NCBI RefSeq assembly: GCF_003049525.1
Contig: NZ_PYWL01000004.1
Coordinates: forward strand, 1-64,000
Direction: 5' to 3'
Length of the DNA stretch: 64,000 nucleotides
DNA from: Lysinibacillus fusiformis
Lineage (GTDB): Bacteria; Bacillota; Bacilli; Bacillales_A; Planococcaceae
Below, one piece after another: positions 8,827-19,027 of this stretch; the first letter of the stretch is position 1, and every line of letters starts with the position of its first letter. The notes under the pieces were generated by a model. It saw only the letters and a program-made list of their open reading frames with translations, ran no database searches and had not been told where the DNA came from. The position numbers and the translations under genes are program-made.

Positions 8827-10779
8827 ATGACAACTCAGCATAAATCAAACGACGAAGTAAAAAAAGAAGAATTCGAACAAATATCATTTGAAGAGCAACA
8901 AGCAATACTAGAGAAATATGATATTGAATCCAATGTCCGAACGATATCAGGCGTAATGAAGCATGTCATTTTCTTTGGACTACTAGCATTATTATTGTTT
9001 CAGCTTTACACAGCAATTTTTGGCCAACTTCCAGCGCAAATTCAGCGTACCGTACACTTAGGTTTTGGTTTGACTCTAATTTTCTTACTCTTCCCTGTTC
9101 GAAAAAAAAGCAGCGAAGAATAAAATAGCATGGTTCGATTATATATTAGCGGTATTATCCATTGTAGTAGGTTCATATTGGACAATGAATTATACAGAGC
9201 TTGTTAATAGCAATGGTACCATTACGCAAACAGATTTTATTGTAGGTCTCATAGCTGTCTTGTTGGTACTTGAAGCAGCCGTGCAGTAGGTTTACCGATT
9301 ACCATCATTGCTATATGTTTCTTGATTTATGCATATTTCGGACCGTATTTTCCCGATTTTATGGCGCATAGAGGGCAAGATTTTGAAAGTATTGTTAATC
9401 TCATGTATTTTACAACAGATGGTATTTTTGGAACACCCATTAGTGTTTCTGCCACATTTATTTTTGTGTTTTTACTTTTTGGAGCATTCCTTGTCAAGAC
9501 AGGTGTTGGTCAATACTCTAATGATTTAGCTGTATCTCTTGCGGGCAAATTAATTGGTGGTCCTGCAAAAGTAGCGGTATTTTCTAGTGCGCTTCAATGC
9601 ACGATTTCAGGAAGCTCTGTAGCGAATGTTGTAACATCTGGATCATATACGATTCCTATGATGAAAAAGCTAGGATACCGTAAAGAATTTGCGGGTGCAG
9701 TTGAGGCGGCGGCATCTACAGGTGGGTAACTGATGCCTCCGATTATGGGTGCGGCAGCATTTTTAATGGTTGAGTTTATCGGCCGCGGAATTACGTATTG
9801 GGATATTGCGAAGGCGGCAGCGATACCTGCACTGCTTTATTTTACAGGCATTTGGGTTATGACTCACTTCGAAGCGAAACGTGTAGGCTTAAAAGGCTTA
9901 GGTGATGATCAAATGCCTAATCGTCGTGAAGTATTTAAGAAAATTTACCTTCTATTACCGATCGTCACAATTATCATTTTAATGTTAACGGGTACACCGG
10001 TAATGCATGCAGCACTTTACGGTATTATTATTTGTATTGGGGTTACGATGTTTAATAAGGAAACACGTTTAGAACCAAAAGATATTATTGATGCATTAGT
10101 TGAAGGTGCACGCACAGCACTTGGTGTAGTAGCCGCAACCGCTTGTGCAGGTATTATTATAGGTGTAGTTGTAAAAACAGGCCTAGGCTTAAGTTTAGCT
10201 AATAGTTTAGTAGAATTAGCGGGCGGTAGTATTATTTTAACGCTGATTTTTGTTATGATTGCTTCCCTAATTCTGGGGATGGGTGCTCCTACAACAGCAA
10301 ACTATGTAATTACATCGACAATTGCTGCACCTGCAATAGTGGCATTATTATCACCGAATACCCCACAGGAATTAGTGCCAATAGTAGTGTTATTACCAGC
10401 ACATTTCTTTGTATTCTACTTTGGTATTATTGCAGATATAACACCACCTGTTGCACTTGCTGCTTTTGCGGCTTCTGGAATCTCTGATGGAGATCCGAGT
10501 AAAACAGGTTTAAACTCAGCGAAGCTTTCGATTGCAGCGTTTATTATTCCATATATGATTGTATTTTCACCAGCGTTACTAATGATTGACACAACTATAC
10601 CGGAAATTATATGGGTAGTATTCACGGCTATTACAGGAATGGAAGCCATAGGTGCGGGAGTAATCGGTTATTGGTATCGTAAAATGCTGTGGTTTGAACG
10701 CATTATTTCAATTGGAGCAGGTCTACTACTTATCTATCCAGAAAAATTAAAAACCTATCAAGCTTTCTTTTTATTATAA
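8827..10779 (+). pseudogene. TRAP transporter fused permease (DctQM, TAXI type), disrupted
   Basis: The protein would be the fused small and large membrane subunits of a TRAP-TAXI importer (about 640 residues, many membrane segments). An intact N-terminal part (EEQQAILEKYD..., then a first membrane segment) shifts frame near 9120, continues in a second frame (FDYILAVLSIVVGSYWTMNY), shifts again near 9285, and then reads through LPITIIAICF and TISGSSVANVVTSGSYTIPM, the DctM core. At 9727-9729 a TAA replaces what the family has as Gln in STGGQLMPP. After it the frame is open to 10779, with GMGAPTTANYVITSTIAAPA and FGIIADITPPVALAAFAASG intact. Two frameshifts and one nonsense codon make it inactive unless sequencing errors are involved. 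ATG 8827 is preferred to 8806 because of the upstream AGGGG. Confidence 0.9.
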
Positions 10780-10915
10780 TTTTTAACTTAAATAGAACCA
10801 AAAACCATAAATAATTCAGGCATGACAACATGTGCTAGTTTAAGGTTCAATTAAGGTTACGAGGCTACAATGAATTTGTAAGTTAACGGCTTACAAAAAA
10901 AAGGAGGTCATGAAA

Positions 10916-11494
10916 ATGAACAAATTTGTAAACTTAGTAAAAAAGAAATCGGTAGGTATGGCACTTTCAAGCCTTGGTGCCCTGATGCTAGTTACACCAC
11001 CACCAGCTTTTGCGACGAGCATGCCACAAAGTGGGGAAGAAATCACTGCTCAGATAAAACAGGAAAACGGGGTTAATCTTTATTCCACAGATGGTGGAAA
11101 TAGTTGGAATAAGAGTACACCGACTTCAACGGACCAGGCTGTCAAAATCGTAAATATAAAAGATGGCATCGCTCAAATCGAAGCTATTGATGAAGCAGAT
11201 TTGAAGAAAGCTTACAGCTCTATGCAAATCATGATAAAACAGGAAAACGGAGTTAATCTTTACTCTATAGATGGTGGAAAAAACTGGAATGAGTATACAC
11301 CGACTTCAACGGACCAGGCTGTCAAAATCGTAAGCATGAAAGATGGCATCGCTCAAATCGAAGCTGTTAATGAAGCAGATTTGAAGAAAGCTGACAGTTC
11401 GATACAAATCATGATAAAACAGGAAAATGGGGTTGCGCTATATTCCACAGACAAAGGGAAAACCTGGAGCGAAAAAGCGCCTAATAAAAACTAA
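10916..11494 (+). CDS. Secreted protein with three Asp-box (BNR-like) repeats
   Basis: After a signal peptide (residues 1 to about 33, cut near AFA-TS) the 192-residue protein has repeats of exactly 60 residues (180 bp, also near-identical in DNA). Each begins with IKQENGV and holds an Asp-box S-x-D-x-G-x-x-W: STDGGNSW at 57-64, SIDGGKNW at 117-124 and STDKGKTW at 177-184; the third copy is cut short. The sequence between boxes (TPTSTDQAVKIV, KDGIAQIEA, EADLKKA) is nearly invariant. Asp-boxes form beta-hairpins in propellers and in other secreted proteins; they are not themselves catalytic. I chose ATG 10916, 8 bases after AGGAGG, over 10910. A two-component system with the same motif in its sensor lies next on the same strand. 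The function is not known to me. Confidence 0.85.
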   Translation: MNKFVNLVKKKSVGMALSSLGALMLVTPPPAFATSMPQSGEEITAQIKQENGVNLYSTDGGNSWNKSTPTSTDQAVKIVNIKDGIAQIEAIDEADLKKAYSSMQIMIKQENGVNLYSIDGGKNWNEYTPTSTDQAVKIVSMKDGIAQIEAVNEADLKKADSSIQIMIKQENGVALYSTDKGKTWSEKAPNKN

Positions 11495-11518
11495 TTTGCA
11501 TCTATCTATTAATAAAGC

Positions 11519-11554
11519 AACCATAACACTTGACGAGTGTTATGGTTGTTTTAT
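11519..11554 (+). terminator. Terminator of the Asp-box protein gene
   Basis: AACCATAACACT pairs perfectly with AGTGTTATGGTT around TGACG, followed by GTTTTATT. Confidence 0.85.
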
Positions 11555-11691
11555 TGACACATTAATCATTATAAAAACTTTTAAGTAGAAAATCGTTACT
11601 TACCTGCAACGTTAAACTCTGTACCCTAGAGAGATTATATCCAGTTCTCTTTTTGTTACAATTTTATTACTATATTGTTAGGGGTGATATT

Positions 11692-12363
11692 ATGAGAATC
11701 TTAATGGTGGAAGATGAAATGCATATGGCGGAAGCAATTGAGCAGGTTTTAAAAAAAAATCATTACAGTGTTGATTTAGCTTTTAATGGTGAAGACGGTT
11801 TGGATTGTGGACTTGCCGGCATATACGATATCATCATTCTCGATATTATGCTACCTAAAATGAATGGAATAACCGTGCTGAAAGAATTGCGTAAGAATGG
11901 TATTGCTACCCCTGTTATCCTGTTAACCGCCAAAGGAGATACTTCAGACAAAGTAATCGGTCTTGACAGTGGTGCCGATGATTATCTTCCCAAGCCTTTT
12001 CCAACCGAGGAATTATTGGCACGATTAAGAGCCTTGGGACGCAGGAAAAGCGAAATAATATATGATAACGTTTTAAAATACGGCGATATTGAGTTAAACC
12101 CTCATACGCTTTACATTTGTTGCAGAAAAAACAGTTTTAAATTAACCCTTAAGGAATGCCAATTACTAGAATTGTTGATTCTAAGACAGAACGGCATTAT
12201 ATCCAAAGACAGCATTATTGAAAAGATCTGGGGATATGATACCAACGCCGAGGACAATCATGTGGAGGTATATATATCTTTTTTAAGGAAGAAATTAGCC
12301 AGTTTAAAATCGTGTGTGTCCATACAAACCATACGAGGGGTAGGGTATTGTTTAAAGTCCTAG
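11692..12363 (+). CDS. OmpR/PhoB-family response regulator
   Basis: This is a 223-residue cytoplasmic DNA-binding regulator. The receiver domain has the acidic pair (MVEDEM), the phospho-acceptor Asp51 in DIIILDIMLPKMNG, and LLTAKGD with the conserved Thr/Lys. The C-terminal winged helix follows (residues about 125-223; KLTLKECQLLELLILRQNGI, then HVEVYISFLRKKL and IQTIRGVGYCL). I chose ATG 11692 (MRILMVEDE) because AGGGGTGA precedes it; the longer frame from 11653 lacks support. The partner kinase starts 38 bases after its stop. It could control the Asp-box gene upstream, but no operator was identified. Confidence 0.93.
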   Translation: MRILMVEDEMHMAEAIEQVLKKNHYSVDLAFNGEDGLDCGLAGIYDIIILDIMLPKMNGITVLKELRKNGIATPVILLTAKGDTSDKVIGLDSGADDYLPKPFPTEELLARLRALGRRKSEIIYDNVLKYGDIELNPHTLYICCRKNSFKLTLKECQLLELLILRQNGIISKDSIIEKIWGYDTNAEDNHVEVYISFLRKKLASLKSCVSIQTIRGVGYCLKS

Positions 12364-12400
12364 GAAAGCACAAAATAGATATGTAAGCAGGTGTTTGGTT

Positions 12401-13711
12401 ATGTTTAAACAATTACGCAATAAATTCTTGATACTGAATATGTCTATCATATCGGCATTGATGATAACGGCTTTTTGTGTCATTTATTTCATTACTTATA
12501 ACAACATTCAAAATGAAAACGTGAAAAAATTGAATACTTTATCTGCCAGTCCGCAGAAAGTGGATGTTTCTTTATCGAAAATGGGTGAAGCTGTTGTTTC
12601 ATTGAATTACTCTATGTCATTTTATATACAGGTTGATGAGCAAGGCAAGATACAAAAGGTTAACTCTTTTATCGACATGACAGATGAAACCTATAAAAAA
12701 GCTGCAGAACTTGCGTGGCAAGAGAAAAAGAATAACTCAGTTGTCAATGTTTACGGAAAAAAGTGGATGTATAAAATAATGGAGCAGGCAACTATGGTAA
12801 GAATGGGTGAAAATGGAGAAATGCATTTTTCCACTGACGGTGGTCAAACATGGACTGTGAGTGATAATTATCATAGGACTAATAGTTATCAAATTGTATT
12901 TTTGGATGTAACGGATAAAAACGACACACTTACAAGCCTGCTTATCACGTTTCTTTCAGTGGGAATTGTTATGCTTTTTGTCATTTTCATCATCAGTATG
13001 TATTTTGCAAATAGAGCAATTAAACCTATTTCTGTTTCATGGGATAAACAGAAGCAATTTATAGGGGATGCCTCACATGAATTAAAAACACCCTTGGCAA
13101 TTATTTCAGCAAATTATGACGCATTGATGACAAACAAGGACAAAACAATTAAAAGCCAGGAAAAGTGGCTGGAGTATATTCAGAATGAAACAACACGAAT
13201 GACCAAGCTTGTAAATGAACTTTTATATTTGGCTAATAATGATGAGGCGGAAATAGAGCTGCAGTACTCTTCATTTGATATAAGCCAAACTGTGAATTAT
13301 GTTACCTTGTCAATAGAAGCTGTAGCTTTTGAAAAGGGGGTAACGATTATTCACCATATAGAACCTGATATAACGATAAAAAGCGATGTGGATAAAATAA
13401 AACAGGTAATTACCATTTTAATGGATAATGCAATCAAATATACTGAACAAAATAGTCATATTGAAATACGTTTGAAAAAGATAAAAAAGCGAATCATCTT
13501 TTCTGTGAAAAACAGATGTATAGGTTTGTCTAAGCAAGATTTATCAAAACTATTTGACAGGTTTTATCGCAAAGACACAGCACGTACGTATGAAACCGGC
13601 AGTCATGGATTGGGACTTTCTATAGCAAAAAATATTATAGAGAAGTTAGGTGGCAAGATCTATGCTGAAAGTGATGAGAGCGATAGCATTACCTTTATCT
13701 TTATGCTTTAA
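12401..13711 (+). CDS. Sensor histidine kinase with an Asp-box in its extracellular domain
   Basis: This EnvZ-type membrane kinase is predicted to phosphorylate the regulator at 11692. An N-terminal membrane segment (residues about 10-33), an extracellular domain of about 145 residues, and a second membrane segment (SLLITFLSVGIVMLFVIFII) lead to the cytoplasmic part, in which DASHELKTPLAI carries the phospho-acceptor His226. The N-box is MDNAIKYTE, the F-box LFDRFYRKD, and the G2 box HGLGLSIA. The extracellular domain contains ENGEMHFSTDGGQTW (Asp-box at 144-151), matching the repeats of the secreted protein upstream. The G1 region reads VKNRCIGL where related kinases usually have VxNxGxGI or VxDxGxGI, so the first Gly is Cys. 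The start is ATG 12401 (AGGTG 7 bases upstream), not TTG 12395. Confidence 0.9.
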   Translation: MFKQLRNKFLILNMSIISALMITAFCVIYFITYNNIQNENVKKLNTLSASPQKVDVSLSKMGEAVVSLNYSMSFYIQVDEQGKIQKVNSFIDMTDETYKKAAELAWQEKKNNSVVNVYGKKWMYKIMEQATMVRMGENGEMHFSTDGGQTWTVSDNYHRTNSYQIVFLDVTDKNDTLTSLLITFLSVGIVMLFVIFIISMYFANRAIKPISVSWDKQKQFIGDASHELKTPLAIISANYDALMTNKDKTIKSQEKWLEYIQNETTRMTKLVNELLYLANNDEAEIELQYSSFDISQTVNYVTLSIEAVAFEKGVTIIHHIEPDITIKSDVDKIKQVITILMDNAIKYTEQNSHIEIRLKKIKKRIIFSVKNRCIGLSKQDLSKLFDRFYRKDTARTYETGSHGLGLSIAKNIIEKLGGKIYAESDESDSITFIFML

Positions 13712-14200
13712 CAGGTCATGTTACAGGTGTATCCAATTAATTAAAGGGTGCAGTTCAAAGCTGATTTTTCATTTCAAAAACTTGGGTAAATTTATGTTTC
13801 TTATTTATGGGATTACCCATTATAAAAGCAAACGTAAAATCATTGATGTATATATAGGAATCTATTGATTTGCATCCTCGCCTTTTATTTTTTCTTAGTC
13901 CATTCTCATTATAGATGATGTAATTTTTGGACTGATTGAAGCAATATTTAGGCTACATATAGTCGGTTTATATGATTCAAAGAGCGAAATGATTTACCAT
14001 GTATCTGAGCCTTATAACCATTTTGCTCCTGTGTTTTCGGTATCCATTGTCTTTATTATTAGAGTGGGCAGCTTATCTAAATTATGTTCTTGAGAACGAA
14101 TTCACTTTATTTTTTTATCACTGTTTATTTGAAATATCTTTTTTTGTTTAGAATAAATTAACAATGACAATACTGGAACTAATAACTTTTAGAGTAGGCG
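13712..14200. other. Spacer with a possible solo IS3 end
   Basis: No gene is supported. GGGTGCAGTTCA near 13746-13757 equals the outer end of the IS3-family element at 26001-27347 and may be a remnant of another copy. Confidence 0.4.
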
Positions 14201-14206
14201 AAATTA

Positions 14207-15379
14207 ATGGTTAGAAAACGAATATTATGCTCCATTATAGTTGTAAGTGTCGCTATATGTATGTCAGGTTGTTGGGATGCAACAGAGCCTCAGCGTATGT
14301 ATTATGTTAACGCTGTTGGTGTTGACTATGAGGACAATAAATATAAGGTTTATCTTCAAATTATTAATTTAGCTGATATAGCAAATGTAGATAACAATAC
14401 TGGTAATGCCACATCTGTAGAAGTTGGATATGCCGAGGGGAAAACAATTGAAGAAGCAATTTATAAACTATACCGTTCTTCTGACCAAGAAATATTTTGG
14501 GGGCATATGAGGTATCTGCTTTTCTCAGAACGTGCTATGAAAACTGAACAAAATACTATTCCTGTGATTGATACTTTTATTCGGTTTAGGGAGACGAGAT
14601 ATCAAATCTGGGTGTTCTGCACTACAGATTCTATTAAAGATGTGATGCTTATAGCTCCCATCCTAAGAAGCTCTATAACATCTTCAAAGTTAAGTAGCCC
14701 CCTTAAGACGATTGAACAGGAATCATTTATTGATCCCAAAAATTTAAGAGAATTAGTTATTGGTCTAAATGAACCTAGCCATGAAGTCACCATCCCTTTT
14801 GTAACTATTATGAAAAATTGGGAAACAGAAGCTGGAGAAACGGAAGAAACTTCATTTGCAGGTATAGGTATACTATCAAAAGATGAATTTAAAGGATTCA
14901 TTAAGGATTCCTTATCCAGAGGTAGCCAATGGATGCAAGATAAAACTAATCGGGGAAGAATTACATTTAAATTAAGTGGGAGAGAAAGGGATTATTTGAC
15001 AGTTGATATAGATAAGTTAAACGTTGATGTTAAACCGATTATAAAAAAGAAAGAATCAGAAACAGTAGTATTTGATATTGATATCCATGTAAAGGCTACC
15101 GTAAATGGATTTAAGGGAGCCATTAAGGACAAGCATATAAAAAAACATATTAAAGAGCAAATAAAAAAAGAAGTAATGGAAACTTATGAAGAAGGATTAA
15201 AATTGGATGCTGACATATATCGTCTATCTGAGTACCTTTATCGCAGCAACGTAAAGGTATGGCAAATGATAGAGAAGGATGGAAAAATACCTTTAAAAAA
15301 AGAATCAATCAATAAAATAAATATTTACGTTAAGATAAATGCTGGTAGAAAAACATTTGAAGAAACAATTAAAGAATAA
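14207..15379 (+). CDS. Ger(x)C-family germination lipoprotein, orphan
   Basis: C subunits of spore germinant receptors are lipoproteins on the outer face of the inner spore membrane, working with GerA- and GerB-type subunits. A lipoprotein signal is visible (SVAICMSGC, lipid anchor at Cys22) followed by WDATEPQRMYYVNAVGVDYE, the family start. The 390-residue length and the later GhMRYLLFSE and FRETRYQIW segments fit GerC. The usual gerA and gerB genes are absent on both sides: a sensor kinase precedes and the ktr genes converge. A strong terminator follows at 15469. It may assemble with subunits encoded elsewhere, such as the operon at 37-41 kb. Confidence 0.85.
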   Translation: MVRKRILCSIIVVSVAICMSGCWDATEPQRMYYVNAVGVDYEDNKYKVYLQIINLADIANVDNNTGNATSVEVGYAEGKTIEEAIYKLYRSSDQEIFWGHMRYLLFSERAMKTEQNTIPVIDTFIRFRETRYQIWVFCTTDSIKDVMLIAPILRSSITSSKLSSPLKTIEQESFIDPKNLRELVIGLNEPSHEVTIPFVTIMKNWETEAGETEETSFAGIGILSKDEFKGFIKDSLSRGSQWMQDKTNRGRITFKLSGRERDYLTVDIDKLNVDVKPIIKKKESETVVFDIDIHVKATVNGFKGAIKDKHIKKHIKEQIKKEVMETYEEGLKLDADIYRLSEYLYRSNVKVWQMIEKDGKIPLKKESINKINIYVKINAGRKTFEETIKE

Positions 15380-15468
15380 ATGCTTTGTTTTTAACTATTT
15401 AATTCGGTTCAGCTTGCTACAAACAATTTTCTAGATCATTAGTTAAAGAAAATTATATATATTTAAGA

Positions 15469-15495
15469 AACGGGTTTGGATCAAACCCGTTTTTC
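15469..15495 (+). terminator. Terminator of the orphan gerC
   Basis: AACGGGTTTG pairs with the AAACCCGTT side around a 3-4-base loop and is followed by TTTTT. Confidence 0.85.
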
Positions 15496-15638
15496 AAGAG
15501 AAATAAACAATTATTATTTAGTTTGCAATTATATAAATTTTGTGTTGATTTGTACATCAAGTAATTGATAAAATGTATCATATTATTTTTTTGCTAAAAT
15601 CTATAAAAAAACATTTTACATCGATTAGAAGTCAAGAC

Positions 15639-16961
15639 TTATCCAGTTAGTATGTCTTCGCTTGGATATCGTACTTTTTCTTGTTTTGGTTTTGCAAGTG
15701 CAAAGGCCCACGTTAATGGTCCTAGTTTACCCACTAACATAATAAAAATAATAATTATCTTACCCACATCTGATAAATCACCAGTTATGCCCATTGACAA
15801 ACCTACTGTACCAAATGCTGAAATTACTTCAAATAATATTTTTAAAAATGACTCTGACTCAGTGATATTTAAAATAAATACCGCGAAAAAGATTAACAAT
15901 ACACTTATTGCCAAAATGACAAGGGACCTAATTATAACCCTATCTTTAATTGCTCTATTTGCTATAGTAATCTGATTTTTTTGTCTCAAAAATGTTATTA
16001 TTGATAATACAATAACCAAAAATGTTGTAAGCTTAATTCCTCCACCTGTCGATGTACTCCCAGCTCCTATAAACATTAAAAGTAACATAAAAACAATCGT
16101 TGCTTCATTTAAACTTCCTATATCAAGTGTATTGAATCCTGCTGTACGGGGTGTCACTGCTTGAAAATAAGAACCCCAAAGTTTTTCGCCTAACGATGAC
16201 AATTGCCCTAATGTGTTTGGATTACTATATTCTATAGAAAAAATAATAATCATTGCTAATATGTTGATAACTAAAGTTCCAACTATCATTACCTTTGAAT
16301 GTAAATTTAACTTTTTAAAGCTGCGTTTATACCATATATCTGATAAAACTGTAAAACCTATCCCACCAACTATGAAAAGAAATGTGATAACAAAATTTAC
16401 TATTGGATCACCTACATATCCCATTAAACTTTCTGACCAAATAGAAAATCCCGCATTATTAAAAGCTGATATTGCATGAAAGAAACTGTAATATACTCCT
16501 TCTCCCCATCCAAACTCTGGAACCCATTTTAAAGCTAAAATCAGCGTTGCAATGATTTCAATAGTAAAAGCGTATATAAATATACTTTTGGTTAGTCTTA
16601 TAACTCCACCTAGAGAATTCTGATTTAAAGCACTTTGTACAATTAACCTCTCTTTAAACCCGATTTTTTTGCCCAACATCATAAAAATAAGTACTGCAAA
16701 TGACATAATTCCTAATCCACCAACTTGTATAAGAACAAGAATGATGTATTGACCGAAAGTAGTGAAGGCAGTTCCTGTATCAACTACAACAAGACCTGTT
16801 ACGGTCATAGCAGATGTTGCAGTAAAAAGGGAGTCAATCCAACTTATAGAATTTGTTGTTGCAAAAGGTATTTTTAACAGTATCGTTCCCAAAGTGATAA
16901 AAAATACAAATACAAATACAAGTAGTTGAAAGGGATTTGATTTAATATACTTAAAATTCAT
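15639..16961 (-). CDS. ktrB: KtrB-type potassium transporter membrane subunit
   Basis: This is the TrkH/KtrB-family ion-conducting subunit for potassium uptake, forming a dimer gated by the KtrA ring. The 440-residue protein has about eight membrane segments with selectivity-loop regions: SLFTATSAMTVTGLVVVDTG, FHAISAFNNAGFSIW, FQAVTPRTAGFNTLDIG and the EVISAFGTVGLSMGI stretch, each with the conserved Gly. It lies directly after ktrA. I chose ATG 16961 because GAAGGAG overlapping the ktrA stop precedes it; the upstream extension to 16997 overlaps ktrA. KtrB and KtrD cannot be separated by eye, but the adjacent RCK subunit favours KtrAB. Confidence 0.93.
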   Translation of the reverse strand: MNFKYIKSNPFQLLVFVFVFFITLGTILLKIPFATTNSISWIDSLFTATSAMTVTGLVVVDTGTAFTTFGQYIILVLIQVGGLGIMSFAVLIFMMLGKKIGFKERLIVQSALNQNSLGGVIRLTKSIFIYAFTIEIIATLILALKWVPEFGWGEGVYYSFFHAISAFNNAGFSIWSESLMGYVGDPIVNFVITFLFIVGGIGFTVLSDIWYKRSFKKLNLHSKVMIVGTLVINILAMIIIFSIEYSNPNTLGQLSSLGEKLWGSYFQAVTPRTAGFNTLDIGSLNEATIVFMLLLMFIGAGSTSTGGGIKLTTFLVIVLSIITFLRQKNQITIANRAIKDRVIIRSLVILAISVLLIFFAVFILNITESESFLKILFEVISAFGTVGLSMGITGDLSDVGKIIIIFIMLVGKLGPLTWAFALAKPKQEKVRYPSEDILTG

Positions 16962-16965
16962 TATA

Positions 16966-17619
16966 TTAAACTCCTTCTTCAAATCTTGCAATATCACTAT
17001 TGTGTCCTATTATTATTAATACATCTTCTTTATTTATGACTTCTTCTGCAGTTGGTGAAACTATAAACGTCCCTTGACGTTGAATCCCAACAATGGTACA
17101 ACCAAATTTTGCGCGTACATTTAGTTCGCCTAAACTTTTGTAAATAAGCTTCTTTTTCACAACAATCTCTACGATGCTATAATCTTTGGAAAGTTCAATA
17201 AAATCAATCATTTTATCTGACACAATATGACGTGCAATCCTTCTTGCTACATCACGTTCTGGATGGATTACTTTGTCCACACCAATCTTTTTAAGAGCCT
17301 TTGAATGATACTCATTTTGAGCCTTTGCCCATACTTTTTTTACACCTATTTCTTTTAATAACAACGTAATTAATATACTTGATTCTATATCCCTACCAAA
17401 TGAAACAAATGCGTGGTCAACATTACGAATCCCAAGTTGAATAAGGGTTGTTTCATCAATTGCATTTGCGCAAAAAGTTTGTGTTGCATAGTTCATATAT
17501 TCATTCACCTTTACCTCATCCTTATCTATAGCTATCACCTCAATACCCATGTTGTGGAATTCTTTTACAATTGTTCCCCCGAAACGACCTAAGCCAAATA
17601 CTGCAAATGATTTCTTCAT
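16966..17619 (-). CDS. ktrA: KtrA-type RCK regulatory subunit of the potassium transporter
   Basis: This is the cytoplasmic gating ring subunit that binds ATP/ADP (and, in Bacillus, c-di-AMP in the C domain). The RCK_N Rossmann fold begins FAVFGLGRFGGTIV with the GxGxxG nucleotide motif, followed by VIAIDKDE, whose acidic residue contacts ribose. The RCK_C domain spans about 135-217 (SIVEIVVKKKLIYKSLGEL, then GTFIVSPTAEEVI and VLIIIGH). The 217-residue length is standard. Its stop is only 4 bases before the ktrB start, indicating an operon. I found no recognisable c-di-AMP (ydaO) riboswitch upstream. Confidence 0.93.
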   Translation of the reverse strand: MKKSFAVFGLGRFGGTIVKEFHNMGIEVIAIDKDEVKVNEYMNYATQTFCANAIDETTLIQLGIRNVDHAFVSFGRDIESSILITLLLKEIGVKKVWAKAQNEYHSKALKKIGVDKVIHPERDVARRIARHIVSDKMIDFIELSKDYSIVEIVVKKKLIYKSLGELNVRAKFGCTIVGIQRQGTFIVSPTAEEVINKEDVLIIIGHNSDIARFEEGV

Positions 17620-18377
17620 ACTACACCTTCTTTTCTAATAGTTATGTCATTATTAAAGTTCACAAAACTAAAATTACAATATAAATAATAAAGAGAAACC
17701 TCCTGCTGTTATAAGAGGACATATATCAACTTTACGAAGTTAGTATCTTATTGGGATCAATAATCCTACCACCAAATGTAGGATTCACTCCATTGAAATT
17801 TTTATACAGCAAAATGTTAAATAGGTCAATTGTTAAAATTAGTTATCTTAATAATCTATCAATTACAACAATAAAAAATATTCTGAAAATTAAACCTTTT
17901 AAGAGTAGTTTTTTTATAACATGTGTACCCATGATAACATGGATTTATTTTTGGTTGTTAGAAATATTGCAGTTCAAAAAGCTGAGGTGTGGTGAAATTC
18001 TAGAGTTTGATATTTCACAAGAATAGTGCGCAGATGCATGGTATTATAAGTCACCGTTATGCCTGGTTTTGAGGCGTATAATATTACATTTTTCTGAACG
18101 TTTCAACATTACCTTATACTTTTTTACTATTTTTGATAACGAACTATATAGAAATATCCATTGTTAGAGATAAAAGAACAATTTTTATTCGAGTGGTAGA
18201 TAGGGGAGGTAATGCGTTTATTTCATTTCAAAACAATTCTTTGAGAATAAAAGTAACTTTTTACAATACAAACGACATATTATACGATTATGGTCTGATT
18301 ACCAACATAATAAAAAAGGGAAACATAAGTTTATTTAACTAGATCAAGATGGGCATAATTGTAGGTTTGAAATAAAG

Positions 18378-18434
18378 TTGCGATGGTTTTAAGCCATTAG
18401 AAAAAAGTTAGATTAAAAATCTTCCCATCGCAAC
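18378..18434. repeat. 10-bp inverted repeat hairpin
   Basis: GTTGCGATGG pairs perfectly with CCATCGCAAC across a 37-base loop. No T-run follows, so it is not a standard terminator; it may be a remnant element end. Confidence 0.45.
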
Positions 18435-19027
18435 AGAAATACAAAAATAAGCATTGAACAAGGAGAAATTATACAATTGAAAGGTTAGTGGGAGCAGTTG
18501 ATTAGTCATATAACCTTAAATTGATTTTACATTTGTACATAAACCCATCTTTAAGAGATTATTCAAATAGATTCCATTGTTCATAAATTTAAATCATATA
18601 TTTTGCACAAATCTAAAGCAAAATATTTAACGTTGTTTTAATATAATAATTTCTCATTAATTACTTAGCTAAAAATAATAATTACTATATACCTAAGTTA
18701 TTTCACTTACTCTCAACTACGATTTTTCTCATGATATTGTTAATAACAAAACAATAATCAACCTTATATGGTTATTAATTTAGTTTGGAAGTGCCTAGCC
18801 TCTAGTTTTATGATGTAATATAAAATTATATGATTATATTAATAATTTTATAAAGAAGGATAAAAAATTGCATAAAAAAGATTTTTATTTAATTTCAAGT
18901 AACTTTAGTTCTGTTATCATTTAAAGTTTTTAAAGAGAAGCCGATAAACATTAAATGAATCAAAAAATTTACATAAAGAAAGTAGGAGATGGTAGGGAAT
19001 TGTACATAAAAAGTAACATGAGATTGT

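Noticed and set aside
10416..10649. Minus-strand 77-codon frame within the TRAP permease
   Set aside because: It is the reverse shadow of the well-supported permease coding sequence with no ribosome binding site of its own.
17620..17760. c-di-AMP (ydaO) riboswitch upstream of ktrAB
   Set aside because: KtrAB operons in Bacillus often have one, but I could not see the conserved ydaO sequence blocks in this short leader.
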